Position numbers and translations under genes: made by a program. Positions 54,619 through 63,869 of a stretch of 64,000 bases of DNA are shown piece after piece. The stretch covers positions 248,001-312,000 of the forward strand of contig NZ_JAGIKV010000007.1 in NCBI RefSeq assembly GCF_017874615.1, in the 5' to 3' direction. Every line of letters starts with the position of its first letter. Positions within the stretch are counted from its first letter, which is position 1. The notes beneath the pieces are model-generated. The model saw nothing but the letters and a program-made list of their open reading frames with translations, was not told the DNA's origin and did not search any database. The stretch is from Paenibacillus xylanexedens (GTDB lineage Bacteria; Bacillota; Bacilli; Paenibacillales; Paenibacillaceae).

Positions 54619-55674
54619 TTGAATACAAAAGTACTTCCTATACATTATCCGCTTATCTCCAATTACCCGCAGCATGCATATTATTTTTCTATTATATCTA
54701 ATAACGAAAAATTTCTTCCATGGATTTACAGTAATTATTTAAATATGTGTTTTATGGAATCGAGTAATAATTGCTTTCTAGATTATTATGCACAAACACC
54801 TGAACATCACTTTCATCCATGTTTCGTAGACTCTCAAAGATTACTAAGGTCAACGATATTGAAGTATATTCCAGATATAGTTGAATTTCTAAAAGATCAA
54901 ATCCATTTTGAAAATTATATTTGGCTGCATGTAAATGAATATTATATTCCAGGCTCGCCAGCATATAAAAAGTATTCATTTCCACATGCAATATTTATAA
55001 ACGGATTCGATGATAATGAGCAACGGTTTAATATTTCTGGTTTTTTGAAGCATAGAAAATATATGTGCTCCTATGCTTCATACTCAGAAATAGAGAAGTC
55101 ATTTTACGATTTTGGGAAAACACATATAGATAGTGATGTTACTCAACACGTAAACTATATGCACTTATTGAAATTACATCCAAATCATCATCTAGGATTA
55201 CCATACCAATTTGATATGAAATTTGTTGCGGAACAAATAAAGGACTATTTTGAATCGAAAAATCTATCACTAAATTTTAGATCTTTCTATAGTCATGAAT
55301 TATATTCGGATTGGACTTATGGTATTAATATCTTACCTAGATTGAAAAGACAGATTAATTTGCACTTGGAGGACAACAAGTTAATAGATGTTAGACCATA
55401 TTATACGCTTTATAATTATAAAAAACTCATGGTTGCAAGAATAAGATATATACAGGAAAATAAATTCTTTGATTTTAAGTCTATTTTTCGCGAAGGATTT
55501 AAAACGCTCGAGAATAAAAGTGAAATTTTACTTAATCTATATATAAAATATAAAATATCGAAGGAGAAAAAATATATTTATCAATTAATGAATCTTCTTG
55601 ATGATTTATATCTCATCGAGAAAGTGCTTCTAGAACGTTTGCTTAATGATTTCTCTGATAAGAAGTTATTATAA
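54619..55674 (+). CDS. BtrH_N-like protein, right flank of the island
   Basis: 351 residues from TTG 54619, spaced nine bases after AAAGGG; upstream in-frame TTG 54589 is an alternative. Paralogue of 26314: both begin with a short strand then P-x-I-S/T-x-YP, have the central WLHVNEYYIPGSPAYKK and IFINGFDDNEQRFNISGF, and end with YNYKKLMVARIRYIQENKF (compare DHKKLMLTRIKYL). The usual Cys near the N-terminus is again not evident. Its role is unknown; BtrH-type acyl transfer or product binding are possibilities. Confidence 0.58.
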   Translation: MNTKVLPIHYPLISNYPQHAYYFSIISNNEKFLPWIYSNYLNMCFMESSNNCFLDYYAQTPEHHFHPCFVDSQRLLRSTILKYIPDIVEFLKDQIHFENYIWLHVNEYYIPGSPAYKKYSFPHAIFINGFDDNEQRFNISGFLKHRKYMCSYASYSEIEKSFYDFGKTHIDSDVTQHVNYMHLLKLHPNHHLGLPYQFDMKFVAEQIKDYFESKNLSLNFRSFYSHELYSDWTYGINILPRLKRQINLHLEDNKLIDVRPYYTLYNYKKLMVARIRYIQENKFFDFKSIFREGFKTLENKSEILLNLYIKYKISKEKKYIYQLMNLLDDLYLIEKVLLERLLNDFSDKKLL

Positions 55675-55924
55675 GTTGTATTGCATGAGCTCCAATAGTT
55701 AAGACGCGGAGATAAATAAATAATGTTATAAAACAATGAAAAAAAGAGAGTCTGTCAATGATTTTGTGTAAAATCTTTTAAGTATATTTTCGCCTGAGGG
55801 GGAAGACTCCGAATTTACCCCGAGTGTTGACCGACCCGATTCCGATCCGGTAAAAGACCGAAAGCTGGAGCAGTATTTGCCCCCAGTGGCCAGATAGAGC
55901 ACTTTTAATTAACTCAACTTTCGC
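55675..55924. other. Gene-free stretch with a possible IS256-type end
   Basis: GTCTGTCAATGATTTTGTGT followed by AAAATC at 55751-55776 looks like an IS256-family terminal repeat, matching the IS256 fragment found 2.2 kb further right. Confidence 0.35.
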
Positions 55925-57336
55925 AGCTTAAATCTTTAAACAAACCCTTGATATAGCTGGGTAAACCGGAGATCCATTCTTGTAGTTGACAAAAAACAGC
56001 CGATTTGTTCTTTTTCGTTTTCGCTTGAGACATGTCGAGAAATCATCAGTTGCTGAAGCGCGGATTGAAAATACAGATCGCGAACCTCATCGGCAAAGAG
56101 AAAAAAGAGCCCACCCAGTGTCCGGTCATCACTGGTTTCGCGTCGTTCGTATTCCATCGCTAAATAACGGTTGAATACAACCGTTGTGTGGCTAATCAGT
56201 TGGTCGAAGGACGACCCTGAAATTCCGTTCCCAGTTTCAAATAGCTCTTGGTGACTTTAAAAAAGGTCTCAATACTCCACGCATAACGTAGATTCGTACG
56301 ATTTTCGTCTCATCGAGCGTGACGTCTGTGCTTAAAATGGTAAGCCACTCTCGTCTTTTATTCCGGTTGTGCACAAAAACAAGCTTCACAGGCAGACCAC
56401 ACGAAGTATGTACGACCACGGAGCCTTTGATGTCTTTTGTCCTCGATTTGGGCAGGGTTTGAAACACGGTACTTAGCGTCATATGCTGTCCCTGTACGAG
56501 ATATCGCTACTTCATTTCTTTAATCATTCCAATCACAGACAGACCTCTGCCTGTGAGCTGGCGAAGCAGTGGAGCTTGTGTAAACCAGCTGTCCATCAGC
56601 ACGTAATCCGCAGTGAATCCGGCTTTTAAAGCCCGATCTAACAAGCCTACAAATGCATCGGGCTTACGAGAAAAAGACTCTATTCGTAGTTTGTATCCAT
56701 GGCTCCGCTTGGAGAGATGGGATGCCATTTCGCAAAAACGATTGGCCAGTTTGGCAGAAGAAAGCATGACAGAATCCAGCGGCACAAAGGTAAAACCGTC
56801 CGACCAACCGAGCGTGAGCATCGTATAACCTTTGATGTACCTGCCTGCGGAATGGTCAAATACACGTGCCAAGAGCTCTGCTTTTTTACTCCGGTTTCGG
56901 CTGAGCATGAAGCGTCAATGATAAATACACGTACCCGGTGGGAGGAAATGAGCGATTTAAAATGGCGTACGATCTGAAGACTTAACGTCTGCAAAAATCG
57001 CTGCCAGGCAAAGGAGGGTTCATTTAGAAACCGATAGAAGACATCTTTACCTGGCAAATCGGCTCCGCGGTCACTTTCCAAAAGGCGAAACCAGTTCTTT
57101 TCTTCAAAAACCAACGAGAATACGATTCGAAAAATGGCTAAACTCGAAAAACCAAATGATTTGGAAATGCCTGCGTGCCTGAGGGCTTTTCCGATATGGA
57201 GTGTAGCAAAAAGTTTAGAAAAAATGAGACTGTTCAGACAAGGAATGTTTTTGTAATATAGGGTTACACCCCTTTCTTGTTGGCATGGTTGGTCGCACTT
57301 CCATGATACCAAACAAGAAAGGTGTTTTTTTGTCAA
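55925..57336 (-). mobile_element. IS4-family transposase, frameshifted
   Basis: Minus strand frames give a nearly full transposase. 57336-56900: FATLHIGKALRHAGISKS, LPGKDVFYRFLNEPSFAWQRF, VFIIDAS with the first catalytic Asp. 56908-56507: RNRSKKAELLARVFDHSAG, MLTLGWSDGFTFVPLDSVML, YVLMDSWFTQAPLLRQL with the second Asp. Then broken C-terminal pieces to 55936. At least three frame changes inactivate it. Confidence 0.82.
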
Positions 57337-57458
57337 TAGAAACAGTGATGTTTAAATTTTTTTTACGCCCACAAAGGGTTGACTCGATATTCTAGGTGAG
57401 AAAGTTGAGTAATTAATAAAGTTCTTGGTCTAAACCCATTAGATTTCAGCCAGTAAAT

Positions 57459-57960
57459 CCCTCCAGAACTAGCAGGCACTTTAGTGCTTTCCGGGAGGTT
57501 TGACATACTAAATTAGGTTGAGAAGGCATGGGATACATCCAAAATGGAAGCCACACGAGGTACGATATCGAATATCATATCGTGTGGACGATAAAATATT
57601 GATACAAAGTGTTACAAGGCGCAGTAGCAGAATGGTACGAGAATTAATTCATCAAGGATGTTAAACAAGAAATTCAAGGATTATCCGAGGTAGTATAGGA
57701 AAATAACACGTTCATCTGTTGGTATCATGTCCGTCGACGATAGTACCCAGTAATTTGTTTCAATATATTTGAAAGGTCGATCCTCCAAGGTGTTGCAGGA
57801 AGAATTTCAGGAACTCAAGAAGCGTTTCTAGGAGCAACATTTACGGACAACCGGATGTTTTTTAGAATGGTAGGAGCAGTGACGGAAGAAATGATCAAAG
57901 ATACATCGAAAAGTGAGTTACAGTCACGAACTTGAGCTGCCTTGATGAGAGAACACTTCA
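57459..57960 (+). mobile_element. Decayed IS200/IS605-type tnpA with its subterminal hairpin
   Basis: The palindrome at 57459-57498 (CCCTCC ... GGCACTTTAGTGCTTTCC ... GGAGG) is the type recognised by Y1 transposase. A tnpA frame follows from ATG 57530 (GSHTRYDIEYHIVWTIKY), with the rest in other frames (HLLVSCPSTI, then the KRSS-like stretch and EEFQELKKRF). Stops are frequent. The HUH motif is not intact. Confidence 0.72.
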
Positions 57961-58697
57961 GTGTATTTGAGTGTAAAAAAACTTAGCCAGCTCTAGTGCA
58001 TGGTGGTTTAGTAAGAATTCATCCGTAGGCAAGATACTTTTCCCTTTGATTTCCTTACGAAGCTGGCGGTGGTAACTATCGTTCATATTGTTAGTATAGA
58101 TGGGTTTGCAAATCTCAGGCGGGTACTTGAAAAAGTTAATGAGCTCATCCTAATTGTTTCGCTAAGAGCGGATATTTAACGCCCCAGACTTCCTTGAAAG
58201 GTTGAGTTCAAGTAAGCCTCCTTCGAACCCAGTCAGGTTTGTTCATACAGATGATGAGGATGTCTTGAACTACCCGATTATTAGTTCGTTCAGAACGCTC
58301 AGTCAGAACTTGCAGGACTTATTCTCACCAATCCACATCCCTAAGACATCCTTGTTTCAATCCAGATAGATCCTTGCGAGGCCGATTATTAATTTTTCTT
58401 AACGACAAGCCCAAACTCACTGACTACTGCTTTACGGCTCTTTCCATTTTCGGCTGTTGGGAGTAAGATTTGCCTTCACTTCATGCTCTCCGTAGACCAA
58501 GTGGGTATCCATCTTGGCTTCCAGCATCTCCTGAATGTTTCTGCAAATAGATCCTTTATTGCATTCTGTGCATCTTGCGCGCTTACCAGATTGTTCTTCT
58601 TAATGAATTCCTGAATTTGCTGTTTTGACCAAAGTCCCATGTTTTCTCCTTTACTCTCTTCTTTCTTCCATTTAAATGGGTTTGAGAGCTTACACAA
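57961..58697 (-). mobile_element. IS256-family transposase remnant
   Basis: Minus strand start at 58640 region: MGLWSKQQIQEFIKKNNLVS, AQDAQNAIKDLFAETF, then after a frame change the EMDTHL-like segment; downstream pieces to 57961 are scrambled. Only the N-terminal part is confidently readable. Confidence 0.7.
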
Positions 58698-58738
58698 TAT
58701 ATCTTACAGACGATGGATTGTAATATTGTAGTAGAAAA

Positions 58739-59082
58739 GTGGAACAAAAAAAGAGTCATTTAAAATATCCTGATCTACCAGAGCATTTAATTATACATAA
58801 GAAACTTACTTCATTTCTTGACAGATTGAAGGCGGTTGCTGGGGGAGAAGTATTCTCATACTGTAGTCGCTCATATATCAAAAGATGGTCATCATTATAT
58901 TCACCCAGATATAACGAAAAAACGTTCTCTTACTGTTAGAGAAGTATTTTTAATCCAATTATTTCCATTTGGTTTTTTTTGAAGGGCTGAGGACTTCTAA
59001 TTTTGTGCAAATCGGCTATGCAGTTCCTCCTTTGTTGGCTAAGAGACTAGCAGATTGGTTTAAAATTAGATTGGAGATATAA
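58739..59082 (+). pseudogene. C-terminal remnant of a DNA cytosine-5 methyltransferase
   Basis: Frames at 58739-58848 (YPDLPEHLIIHKKLTSFLDR), 58850-58980 ([35 protein letters not shown]) and 58978-59082 ([28 protein letters not shown]) join into the last third of a Dcm/Dnmt-type enzyme. These include the SLTVRE and QIGNAVPP-like motifs (here QIGYAVPP). Two frame changes, one in a run of T, and loss of the catalytic PC motif make it dead. It may be left from a lost restriction-modification system at the right edge of the island. Confidence 0.75.
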
Positions 59083-59159
59083 GACTGTCGATAAGGTATA
59101 ATAAACAGGGTTTTTTTGAAAGTACATTGGTTCTTTAAAATAGTCACAGTATTTTTCAA

Positions 59160-59375
59160 CTAAATATCCCGAATCTCAATAATCTCCCTAATATCATCAA
59201 TGTCCAATGCTTCTGCGATCCGTTCAATATGAGCAAAGTTGATATTCTCACGTTTCCCAGACTGCAACTCACTCAACGCAGCGTGACGTATATCAGATAA
59301 TCGTGCCAGTTCGCGCAGTGAGATATTATGTTTTTCCGTGAGTTTATGAATATTAACAAAGACTTTCTTTGCCAT
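59160..59375 (-). CDS. Small XRE/Cro-CI helix-turn-helix regulator
   Basis: 71 residues, one HTH_3 domain: NISLRELARLSDIRHAALSELQSGKRENINFAHIERIAEAL (read as consecutive helices, residues 17-57). ATG 59375 follows AGGAGTG. It is divergent from the gene at 59485; the 109-bp gap holds a long palindrome that is its probable operator. Confidence 0.85.
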   Translation of the reverse strand: MAKKVFVNIHKLTEKHNISLRELARLSDIRHAALSELQSGKRENINFAHIERIAEALDIDDIREIIEIRDI

Positions 59376-59414
59376 GCTAAATCACTCCTAAATTTTCCAT
59401 ATGGTCTTGACGTT

Positions 59415-59463
59415 ACGCATGAGCGTACCATATACTTTTTGTATATCTGGTACTCTTATGCGT
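59415..59463. promoter_or_regulatory. Long inverted repeat in the divergent XRE promoter
   Basis: ACGCATGAGCGTACCATATA and its near mirror GTATATCTGGTACTCTTATG (ending in CGT) form about 22-base arms around TTTTT. A further TGCGTACC overlaps the right arm. Position between divergent genes suggests an XRE operator. Confidence 0.6.
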
Positions 59464-59484
59464 ACCAATTTTAGGAGTGGTGAC

Positions 59485-59754
59485 ATGACAAGTACCAAAA
59501 GCGGAGACCTCGCTTTGCAGTACGCACAACTTGTCCAACAAGAAGACGATTACGTTGATCAACTCGTTACATGCAACAAACTCATATTGGACGCCATGGA
59601 CATTATCGCCAAGCGAGCAGGGGTACTGCACATGGACACGGTGAAACAGGCTGCGTATCACCTACATGCAATGGAACAGGATCTATACCGAAAGTTATTT
59701 GAAGTAAGGCTGGAGAAGAGCATCTTGGCCCATCAAATGAGTCAGTCTACATAA
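59485..59754 (+). CDS. Small helical protein of unknown function
   Basis: 89 residues from ATG 59485, placed by TTAGGAGTGG. Almost wholly helical by composition, no membrane segment and no family recognised. It is divergently paired with the XRE regulator and ends at a terminator (59771). It may be the regulator's target. Confidence 0.6.
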   Translation: MTSTKSGDLALQYAQLVQQEDDYVDQLVTCNKLILDAMDIIAKRAGVLHMDTVKQAAYHLHAMEQDLYRKLFEVRLEKSILAHQMSQST

Positions 59755-59770
59755 AACCACCTCAACTAAA

Positions 59771-59813
59771 GGACAGTGCAGGATCACACAAGATGATCTT
59801 GAACTGTCTTTTT
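59771..59813 (+). terminator. Terminator after the small helical gene
   Basis: AGGACAGT ... ACTGTCTTTTTG with an inner GGATCA/TGATCT pairing. Confidence 0.75.
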
Positions 59814-59951
59814 GCCTTCCCGTCCAAACTTTTTGGCTCCAATTAAGCATTGACTTTCCCCACAAATCCACCTAAACTTCAATTATTAAAATACTTTTAA
59901 AAACATTCATTGAATGGTTCGAAATGAACGAAAGGAGGCATACAACTAACC

Positions 59952-60989
59952 ATGTTACCTAGATCACACAACACCCAACAGGTAAAACGGATCAACGTTG
60001 AACTGGTGAAGAACACGCTTCGATCCATGGGCGTAGGTACGAAGGCTTCCATCGCAAACCTGACCAAACTTAGCGTGGCGACATGCGGCACGATCCTGAA
60101 CGAATTACTCCAAACGGGTGAGATTATTGATCTGGGCCCGGATGAATCGAGCGGGGGGAGACCGGCGAGTCGGTACCAGTTTAATGCGGACTACGCCAGT
60201 GTACTGTGCCTGATTATTCGAACGGAGGGCGGCATTCACTCGATCACACATACATATGCCAATCTGAACGGAGAGATGGCGGACGAACAGACTCTCATTT
60301 TGGATGAGATTAATGTCACGATGGTAGAGGATCTGATTGCAAACCTGATCGAACAACACCACAATGTGCAAGCGATTGGTATCGGCATACCTGGGGTGGC
60401 ACACAACGGTGTGATTGGCATTTGCGACGTACCGGATCTGATGTATCAGCCACTCGGGCCAAGGCTTAAGGAGCAGTATGAAGACGTGGAAGTGGTCATT
60501 GGCAACGACATGAACCTGACAGTCTACGGACTGTACAACCAGCAGCAATTTGAGGAAGAGAAGAACTTTGCGGTGGTGACGTTTCCCGAGAACCATTTTC
60601 CGGGTGCAGGTTTTATCATTGATGGTCGTCCGCTGACCGGGAACACACAATTTGGGGGCGAGGTATCTTTTCTACCGTTTGGCGTGTCACGGGAAGAGCA
60701 ATTGCGCATGTTGAAAACGACAGAGGGTTTGAAGGAACTCGTCGTACAAACGCTTGTATCCATCATCGCGATCATTAACCCGGCTACAATTGTGGTTACA
60801 GGCGATACAATGGACCCAGCTATGCGGGATGGCCTGACGCAAGGTTGTTTGGATCGAATGATTCCACTGGAGCATATGCCGGAGTTGATTATCCAAAGAG
60901 ACACTCGGCGCGAATATGTGACTGGGCTAGTCACGGTGACGCTGGAAAGCCTGACCTACCGCATCCAGGTGATTGAGAAGCAATGGTAA
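59952..60989 (+). CDS. ROK-family transcriptional regulator
   Basis: 345 residues. N-terminal winged helix (RINVELVKNTLRSMGVGTKASIANLTKLSVATCGTILNELL, residues about 13-55) and a ROK sugar-kinase-like domain with GIGIPGVAHNGVIG, VVIGNDMNLTVYGLY and IIAIINPATIVVTGD. The zinc CxCGxxGC motif of true ROK kinases is missing, and the ATP site looks weak, so it is a regulator rather than a kinase. The MFS gene starts 250 bp downstream on the same strand and is the likely target. Confidence 0.88.
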   Translation: MLPRSHNTQQVKRINVELVKNTLRSMGVGTKASIANLTKLSVATCGTILNELLQTGEIIDLGPDESSGGRPASRYQFNADYASVLCLIIRTEGGIHSITHTYANLNGEMADEQTLILDEINVTMVEDLIANLIEQHHNVQAIGIGIPGVAHNGVIGICDVPDLMYQPLGPRLKEQYEDVEVVIGNDMNLTVYGLYNQQQFEEEKNFAVVTFPENHFPGAGFIIDGRPLTGNTQFGGEVSFLPFGVSREEQLRMLKTTEGLKELVVQTLVSIIAIINPATIVVTGDTMDPAMRDGLTQGCLDRMIPLEHMPELIIQRDTRREYVTGLVTVTLESLTYRIQVIEKQW

Positions 60990-61239
60990 AGGAAAAAGGA
61001 GCTTTTACGAGTATTCTATTTTTAGGAATAAAGCTTAACCATGTTTCCTATTTCAAATGTACAAATCATTGAAACGATAACGTAGAGGGCAGAACCAATC
61101 TGAAGAACGCCTTTATCACTGTATTTTCACCTTTAGGAACAAATCAAAAAAATACAGGGATAACAGCGGTCGGAAGATGGTACTGCAATCGTAGTTATAA
61201 CGTGCAATCATTTTCCTGAACACAATGGAGGAACTTATT

Positions 61240-62496
61240 TTGAATCAGCAAGCAGGTACACAAGGCAACAAACGAAAGTTTAACAAGCTGTACGCCATGC
61301 AACTGGCAACGATATTTCTGGGATTTATCGTATTTGGCATATCGGAAAATATTAAGGGGCCGGCCATTCCGCGAATTCAATTCGACTTCAATTTGGATGA
61401 GAAACAGCTAGGGACGTTATTGTCCCTGAACGCACTGGGGTACCTGATCGCCTGCTCCTTCACGGCTATTCTGGTTCGCAAATGGGGCATTAAGGCAGTT
61501 AGCATCATATCGTTTGCATCTATGATCCTATCGGGTGTGTTCATTTATGTGTCTCATACCTATCCACTCTTTGCTTCATCGTACTTCTTCATGTACATCG
61601 GTAACGGCATGCTGGAGATTGCCTTGGCGATTTTGGGTGCGCGGATTTTTGTGAAAAACACAGGTACGATGATGAACCTGTCCCATTTCTTCTATGGGCT
61701 GAGTTCAACGGTAGCACCTTTGCTGGCGACGGGTGTCATGTCCTTGAAGGTGTTTGGACACGAACTGGACTGGCGCGGCATGTATCTGGTGATGTTGTCA
61801 CTCTGTATGTTGCCAATCATTGCGGCGCTGCGCAGCAAATTTCCGGGAGATGATCTTCCTCATGAAGATCGGACTTCACTCAAGACGTTAACACGTGATC
61901 CTGCCATCTGGCTGATGGTGCTCATTCTTTCTTTTGGCGTGGTATCGGAACTGGCGGTTGGAGGTTGGCTCGTTAACTTCCTGGAGAAAGCCTACACCTG
62001 GGACACAGTCAAAGCATCTGGGCTGCTGTCTGCGTTCTTCCTCAGCTTCTCGCTGGGACGTCTGCTGCTTGGTCCATTGACGGACCGAATCGGATTTGTA
62101 TTGTCATTGATTCTGTTCTCGGCTTTCTCGGGAGTATGTACGTTCGTGGCGCTTGCAGGGGGAGAACGACTTGCGATTTTCTTTGCGATATCTGGCGCTG
62201 GCATAGCGATGATCTATCCAACAGTTATGGCGTTTATCGCACGCAGATATCCGAACGGCAGTGACACCGCGATTACGTTCACGGTTACCTTGATGGGGGT
62301 TGGTAGTGTCATTGGTAACTATGTGATTGGCTGGGTGATTGAGGGCGTGAAGAATTTGTACGGTTCAACGACTCAGTTGGGACTGCTACGCGGACTTCAG
62401 GCAGGGTATGGATTCATCGGTTTATGTGCTGTGATCTGTGCGGCATCGGGAGTAGTGTTGTATGTGTATTTGAAAAGAAGGCAGGAACTGATTTAA
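61240..62496 (+). CDS. MFS transporter (sugar-type)
   Basis: 418 residues from TTG 61240, eight bases after GGAGG; ATG 61225 is an alternative. About twelve membrane helices. MFS loop signatures are seen as VRKWGIKAVSI between helices 2 and 3 and LGPLTDRIGF in the second half. N-terminal part similar in style to FucP/YfkF-type sugar porters (GISENIKGPAIPRIQFDFNL). It follows a ROK regulator, which fits uptake or export of a sugar. Substrate unknown. Confidence 0.88.
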   Translation: MNQQAGTQGNKRKFNKLYAMQLATIFLGFIVFGISENIKGPAIPRIQFDFNLDEKQLGTLLSLNALGYLIACSFTAILVRKWGIKAVSIISFASMILSGVFIYVSHTYPLFASSYFFMYIGNGMLEIALAILGARIFVKNTGTMMNLSHFFYGLSSTVAPLLATGVMSLKVFGHELDWRGMYLVMLSLCMLPIIAALRSKFPGDDLPHEDRTSLKTLTRDPAIWLMVLILSFGVVSELAVGGWLVNFLEKAYTWDTVKASGLLSAFFLSFSLGRLLLGPLTDRIGFVLSLILFSAFSGVCTFVALAGGERLAIFFAISGAGIAMIYPTVMAFIARRYPNGSDTAITFTVTLMGVGSVIGNYVIGWVIEGVKNLYGSTTQLGLLRGLQAGYGFIGLCAVICAASGVVLYVYLKRRQELI

Positions 62497-62626
62497 ATAC
62501 TTGAGGTATAAAAATATTGAAGAAACATGTGAGAAAAATATTTTAGGATCTTTAGATGAACTAATTACCTGCAGAGAAATAATTATGGATTGTTGTATAA
62601 ACCAAAGCAATAAATAATTTTTAATG

Positions 62627-62670
62627 GCTCTTTTCTCACTTAAACATTAGAGTGGGAAAAGAGTTTTTTT
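62627..62670 (+). terminator. Terminator after MFS gene
   Basis: GCTCTTTTCTCACT pairs with AGTGGGAAAAGAG and is followed by TTTTTTT. Between the MFS stop and this hairpin (62497-62626) no gene is seen. Confidence 0.85.
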
Positions 62671-62694
62671 TATGAACAAGGAAGGAAGTGCAAA

Positions 62695-63078
62695 ATGAAA
62701 AGGATAGGATTATTGTTTTTAATTTGTTTATGTCTCCTTATCATTGTAGCTTGTAATCAAAAAAACAATGACGATGTTGTGGCAGAGATAGAATATCATA
62801 AGGAAGGAAATGTAATCAAAATCACTCAAAGAGACACTGTTAATCAAATTCTAAATATTTTAGAATCTGCTCAAAAGAACAAGAAGGTTATTGATGTAGG
62901 GAAAACAGACGAAAAAATAGTTGTTAATTACAGTAGCAATGATATCAAAATTTTTGATCTATACATCGATTTTGATAAGAGTGTCGGTATGGTCGTAATG
63001 GAATCTGACAGTAATTATGCTTATGAGCTATCAAGTCAGTCTATAAAAGACTTAAAAACAATTCTAAAAGGGACTTAA
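62695..63078 (+). CDS. Small lipoprotein of unknown function
   Basis: 127 residues with a lipoprotein signal peptide ending IIVAC (C20), then a hydrophilic alpha/beta part (IKITQRDTVNQILNILESAQ). No domain recognised. ATG 62695 follows GGAAGGA. Flanked by terminators on both sides, so transcribed alone. Confidence 0.75.
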   Translation: MKRIGLLFLICLCLLIIVACNQKNNDDVVAEIEYHKEGNVIKITQRDTVNQILNILESAQKNKKVIDVGKTDEKIVVNYSSNDIKIFDLYIDFDKSVGMVVMESDSNYAYELSSQSIKDLKTILKGT

Positions 63079-63146
63079 AATAGAAATTAATTTTTCTATC
63101 AGTATCTTATTAGTTAGATAGTCATTAAATAGTCATTAAACCGATA

Positions 63147-63180
63147 AAACCCCACTGATCCTTAGGATCGAGTGGGGTCT
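63147..63180. terminator. Terminator between lipoprotein and DedA genes
   Basis: AAACCCCACT pairs with AGTGGGGTCT, with an inner GATCC/GGATC pairing; suitable for the convergent arrangement. Confidence 0.85.
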
Positions 63181-63263
63181 TACATATAATCAGATGAATT
63201 TTAGCATACGACTATTTCAAAAAATCATCAAATTGCGCATCTCTTTTCCTTACTTCAACAAGA

Positions 63264-63869
63264 CTATGACTTGTTCAAAGCCGTTCTTCTTTTCCAACGT
63301 TTCAAAAGCACGTACAATCCAAAAGCGCCTAAGAAAACCACCGCTGCCGGAACGATATAAGGCTTAACAATCTCATCCACATGCTCCCATTGAGAGCCTA
63401 ATTTGAAGCCTAAGTAAATGTACAATGAGGTGATCGGAAGCATGGCCAAGAATGTAAAGATACTGAATTTAAACACATTCATTTTCGCCATTCCACATGG
63501 GATTGAGATCACCGTCCGAATGCCGGGTACAAAACGTCCATAGAAAGCTACCCCGCTGCCATATTTCTCGAAGAACTTATCGGAAGCGTCCAGATGGTGG
63601 GGGCGAATCAAGAAATACTTGCCGAATTTTTCGACCATCGGTCTGCCACCGTATCGTCCCAGGGCATACAACGTCAGAGGTCCAAACGTTCCGCCTACGG
63701 TACCAGCCAGAATAGCCAGCCAAAGCTTCATATCCCCAAGATACACCCAATATCCCGCCATGGGCAGCACAAGTTCAGCAGGTACGAATTCAAACGACAA
63801 GGCAATAACGAGACCTGCGTATGACAAATCTTTAAAAAAGAGTATAAATTGCGTGATCCATTCTGTCAT
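63264..63869 (-). CDS. DedA-family membrane protein
   Basis: 201 residues from ATG 63869, placed by GGAGGG; an upstream in-frame ATG at 63914 lacks a site. SNARE-associated/DedA (VTT) domain: FEFVPAELVLPMAGYW, GTVGGTFGPLTLYALGRYGG, FYGRFVPGIRTVISIPCGMAKM, with the conserved Arg residues of the re-entrant loop. DedA proteins act as undecaprenyl-phosphate or phospholipid flippases and support proton-motive force. It is close to the DedA subgroup common in Bacilli. Confidence 0.9.
   Translation of the reverse strand: MTEWITQFILFFKDLSYAGLVIALSFEFVPAELVLPMAGYWVYLGDMKLWLAILAGTVGGTFGPLTLYALGRYGGRPMVEKFGKYFLIRPHHLDASDKFFEKYGSGVAFYGRFVPGIRTVISIPCGMAKMNVFKFSIFTFLAMLPITSLYIYLGFKLGSQWEHVDEIVKPYIVPAAVVFLGAFGLYVLLKRWKRRTALNKS

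Noticed and set aside
56613..56977. Plus-strand frames of 71 and 92 codons
   Set aside because: Antisense shadows of the IS4-family transposase remnant.
26182..59100. Prophage or conjugative element
   Set aside because: No phage structural, integrase or conjugation genes were seen; only IS remnants and biosynthetic genes.
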